Source: Halarcobacter ebronensis (GTDB lineage: Bacteria; Campylobacterota; Campylobacteria; Campylobacterales; Arcobacteraceae). From it: DNA of 64,000 nt. The DNA lies in the NCBI RefSeq assembly GCF_013201825.1, contig NZ_CP053836.1:2108001-2172000 (forward strand), read 5' to 3'. Shown here piece by piece: positions 63,259 through 64,000 of this stretch (positions are counted from its first letter, which is position 1; the number at the start of each line of letters is the position of its first letter). Both the position numbers and the translations under genes were made by a program. The notes beneath the pieces are model-generated. The model was not told the DNA's origin. It did no database searches and saw only the letters and a program-made list of their open reading frames with translations.

Positions 63259-64000
63259 ATGAAATTTTCTCTCTCTAAAATAAATTTTTTAAATCTTATT
63301 TGTACAATCCTAGTTTTTTCAATTGTAACTGCTTTTTTTATTTTTAAGTTTGTAGATGACTTTTATAACAGCCGTATGGACGATTTTGAGAAAAGATATA
63401 TTGAAAAAAATAAAATCCTAATCAAAAATGAAGTTGAAAGATCAATTCAAAGAGCAGAAATATTAAAAGATCTTGAATATGAAAACAATAAAAATAAATT
63501 AGAAGAAAAGATTGACTTTGTTCAAAAAGTTTTAGATAACAAATATATAAATACCAAAACAGCGGAAGAGTTTGTAAAAAGCTATAAAAAAGAGCTTGAT
63601 TTATATAAATGGGATAACGACACTGGATATATCTATATTTTTAACGATAAAGGAAAAGTTTTATATCATGGATATAATGAAACACTTCTTTCAAAAAATA
63701 TATTTAAGATTGCTAAAAATAATCCTGAATTAGACTCTTTTTTATCTGAAACTCTAAAAAAAGATGAAAATTATGGAAGTTATAAATGGCAAATGCCAAA
63801 TATAAATAACAATCAACTCTTCAAAAAATATGTGTATATAAAAAAATATCAGAGATTAAAAATTTTTATTGCAGCTGGTGTATATAAAAAGGAGATGGAT
63901 AAAAAATTAATTGATGTTTATATAAATGAGCTTAAAAAAGATAGGTTTGGAGAATCAGATTATGGCTACTTTTGGGTACAAAATACTGAAGCAAAAGTAG
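63259..64000 (+). CDS. Cache-domain membrane sensor, 5' part only
   Basis: The frame from ATG 63259 runs to the window edge (247 codons). It encodes a membrane segment (about residues 10-33), a charged helix and a Cache_2-like sensor with GYIYIFNDKGKVLYHGYNE and FIAAGVYKKEMDKKL, and a second unit starts with SDYGYFWVQN at the end. The ligand-binding layout is that of sensor kinases, diguanylate cyclases or chemoreceptors; the output lies outside the window. AAGG precedes the ATG at 8 nt. Confidence 0.8.
   Translation, partial: MKFSLSKINFLNLICTILVFSIVTAFFIFKFVDDFYNSRMDDFEKRYIEKNKILIKNEVERSIQRAEILKDLEYENNKNKLEEKIDFVQKVLDNKYINTKTAEEFVKSYKKELDLYKWDNDTGYIYIFNDKGKVLYHGYNETLLSKNIFKIAKNNPELDSFLSETLKKDENYGSYKWQMPNINNNQLFKKYVYIKKYQRLKIFIAAGVYKKEMDKKLIDVYINELKKDRFGESDYGYFWVQNTEAKV

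Overview
The window looks like a chromosome segment of a Campylobacterota bacterium, most likely of the Arcobacter group. The DNA is very AT-rich, and genes are tightly packed with many ATGA-type overlaps. There is a Wolinella-type mcc sulfite-respiration locus, a fused CcsBA haem lyase, cysteine-rich Sel1 (Hcp) proteins, and an unusually large set of histidine kinases with H-boxes of the type HQW(R/K)QPL. I found no rRNA, tRNA, CRISPR array or intact insertion sequence. The taxonomic call is inference from gene content.

Region 1 (0-17.6 kb, almost all minus strand) is a sulfite-respiration island. A two-component system with a haem-binding (CxxCH) sensor kinase lies upstream of mccA (octahaem cytochrome c with the diagnostic CX15CH site), mccB (FKBP isomerase), mccC (4x[4Fe-4S] protein), mccD (NrfD-type quinol dehydrogenase) and a CcsBA haem lyase. 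The same strand continues through a HemN/HemW-like radical SAM protein and two secreted Cys-rich Sel1 proteins. It ends in a translationally coupled block: a small exported protein, a tandem NosL protein, a small membrane protein, a FtsX/MacB-type ABC transporter, a Cys-containing polytopic protein and a second NosL. I read this block as a candidate copper-delivery machine for the Cu/haem active site of MccA.

Region 2 (17.7-28.4 kb) is iron uptake. It has two TonB-dependent receptors, each with a Fur-box-like site upstream, a PepSY membrane protein with two small partners, an enterochelin-esterase-like protein, and a divergent response regulator/HisKA_2 kinase pair. mntP and zupT metal transporters follow.

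Region 3 (29.8-32.1 kb) is foreign-looking. It holds the 3' remnant of a filamentous-haemagglutinin/CdiA-type gene with a toxin-like C-terminus, a putative immunity gene and short repeats. It sits between the 3' end of zupT and a second, degenerate copy of that same 3' end.

Region 4 (32.1-37.6 kb) is a small redox/aldehyde-stress group: MBL hydrolase, zinc alcohol dehydrogenase, cyclophilin-like protein, LLM flavin oxidoreductase, AraC regulator, cupin and a broken carboxymuconolactone-decarboxylase-like gene. Three near-identical 19-bp sites lie in its two divergent promoter regions, suggesting one AraC regulon.

Region 5 (37.6-52.1 kb) is a dense signalling cluster with FIST, HD-GYP, PAS and Cache domains, several OmpR-type regulators and four kinases, followed by an EI24 membrane protein and a radical SAM/SPASM enzyme.

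Region 6 (52.3-64 kb) has an EamA exporter, an XRE-cupin regulator, an RHH protein with an unknown partner, a complete liv branched-chain amino acid ABC transporter, and putA for proline catabolism. A GC-rich RNA-like three-way junction lies between livF and putA and is the best candidate for an undescribed regulatory RNA. The window ends inside a Cache-domain sensor gene.
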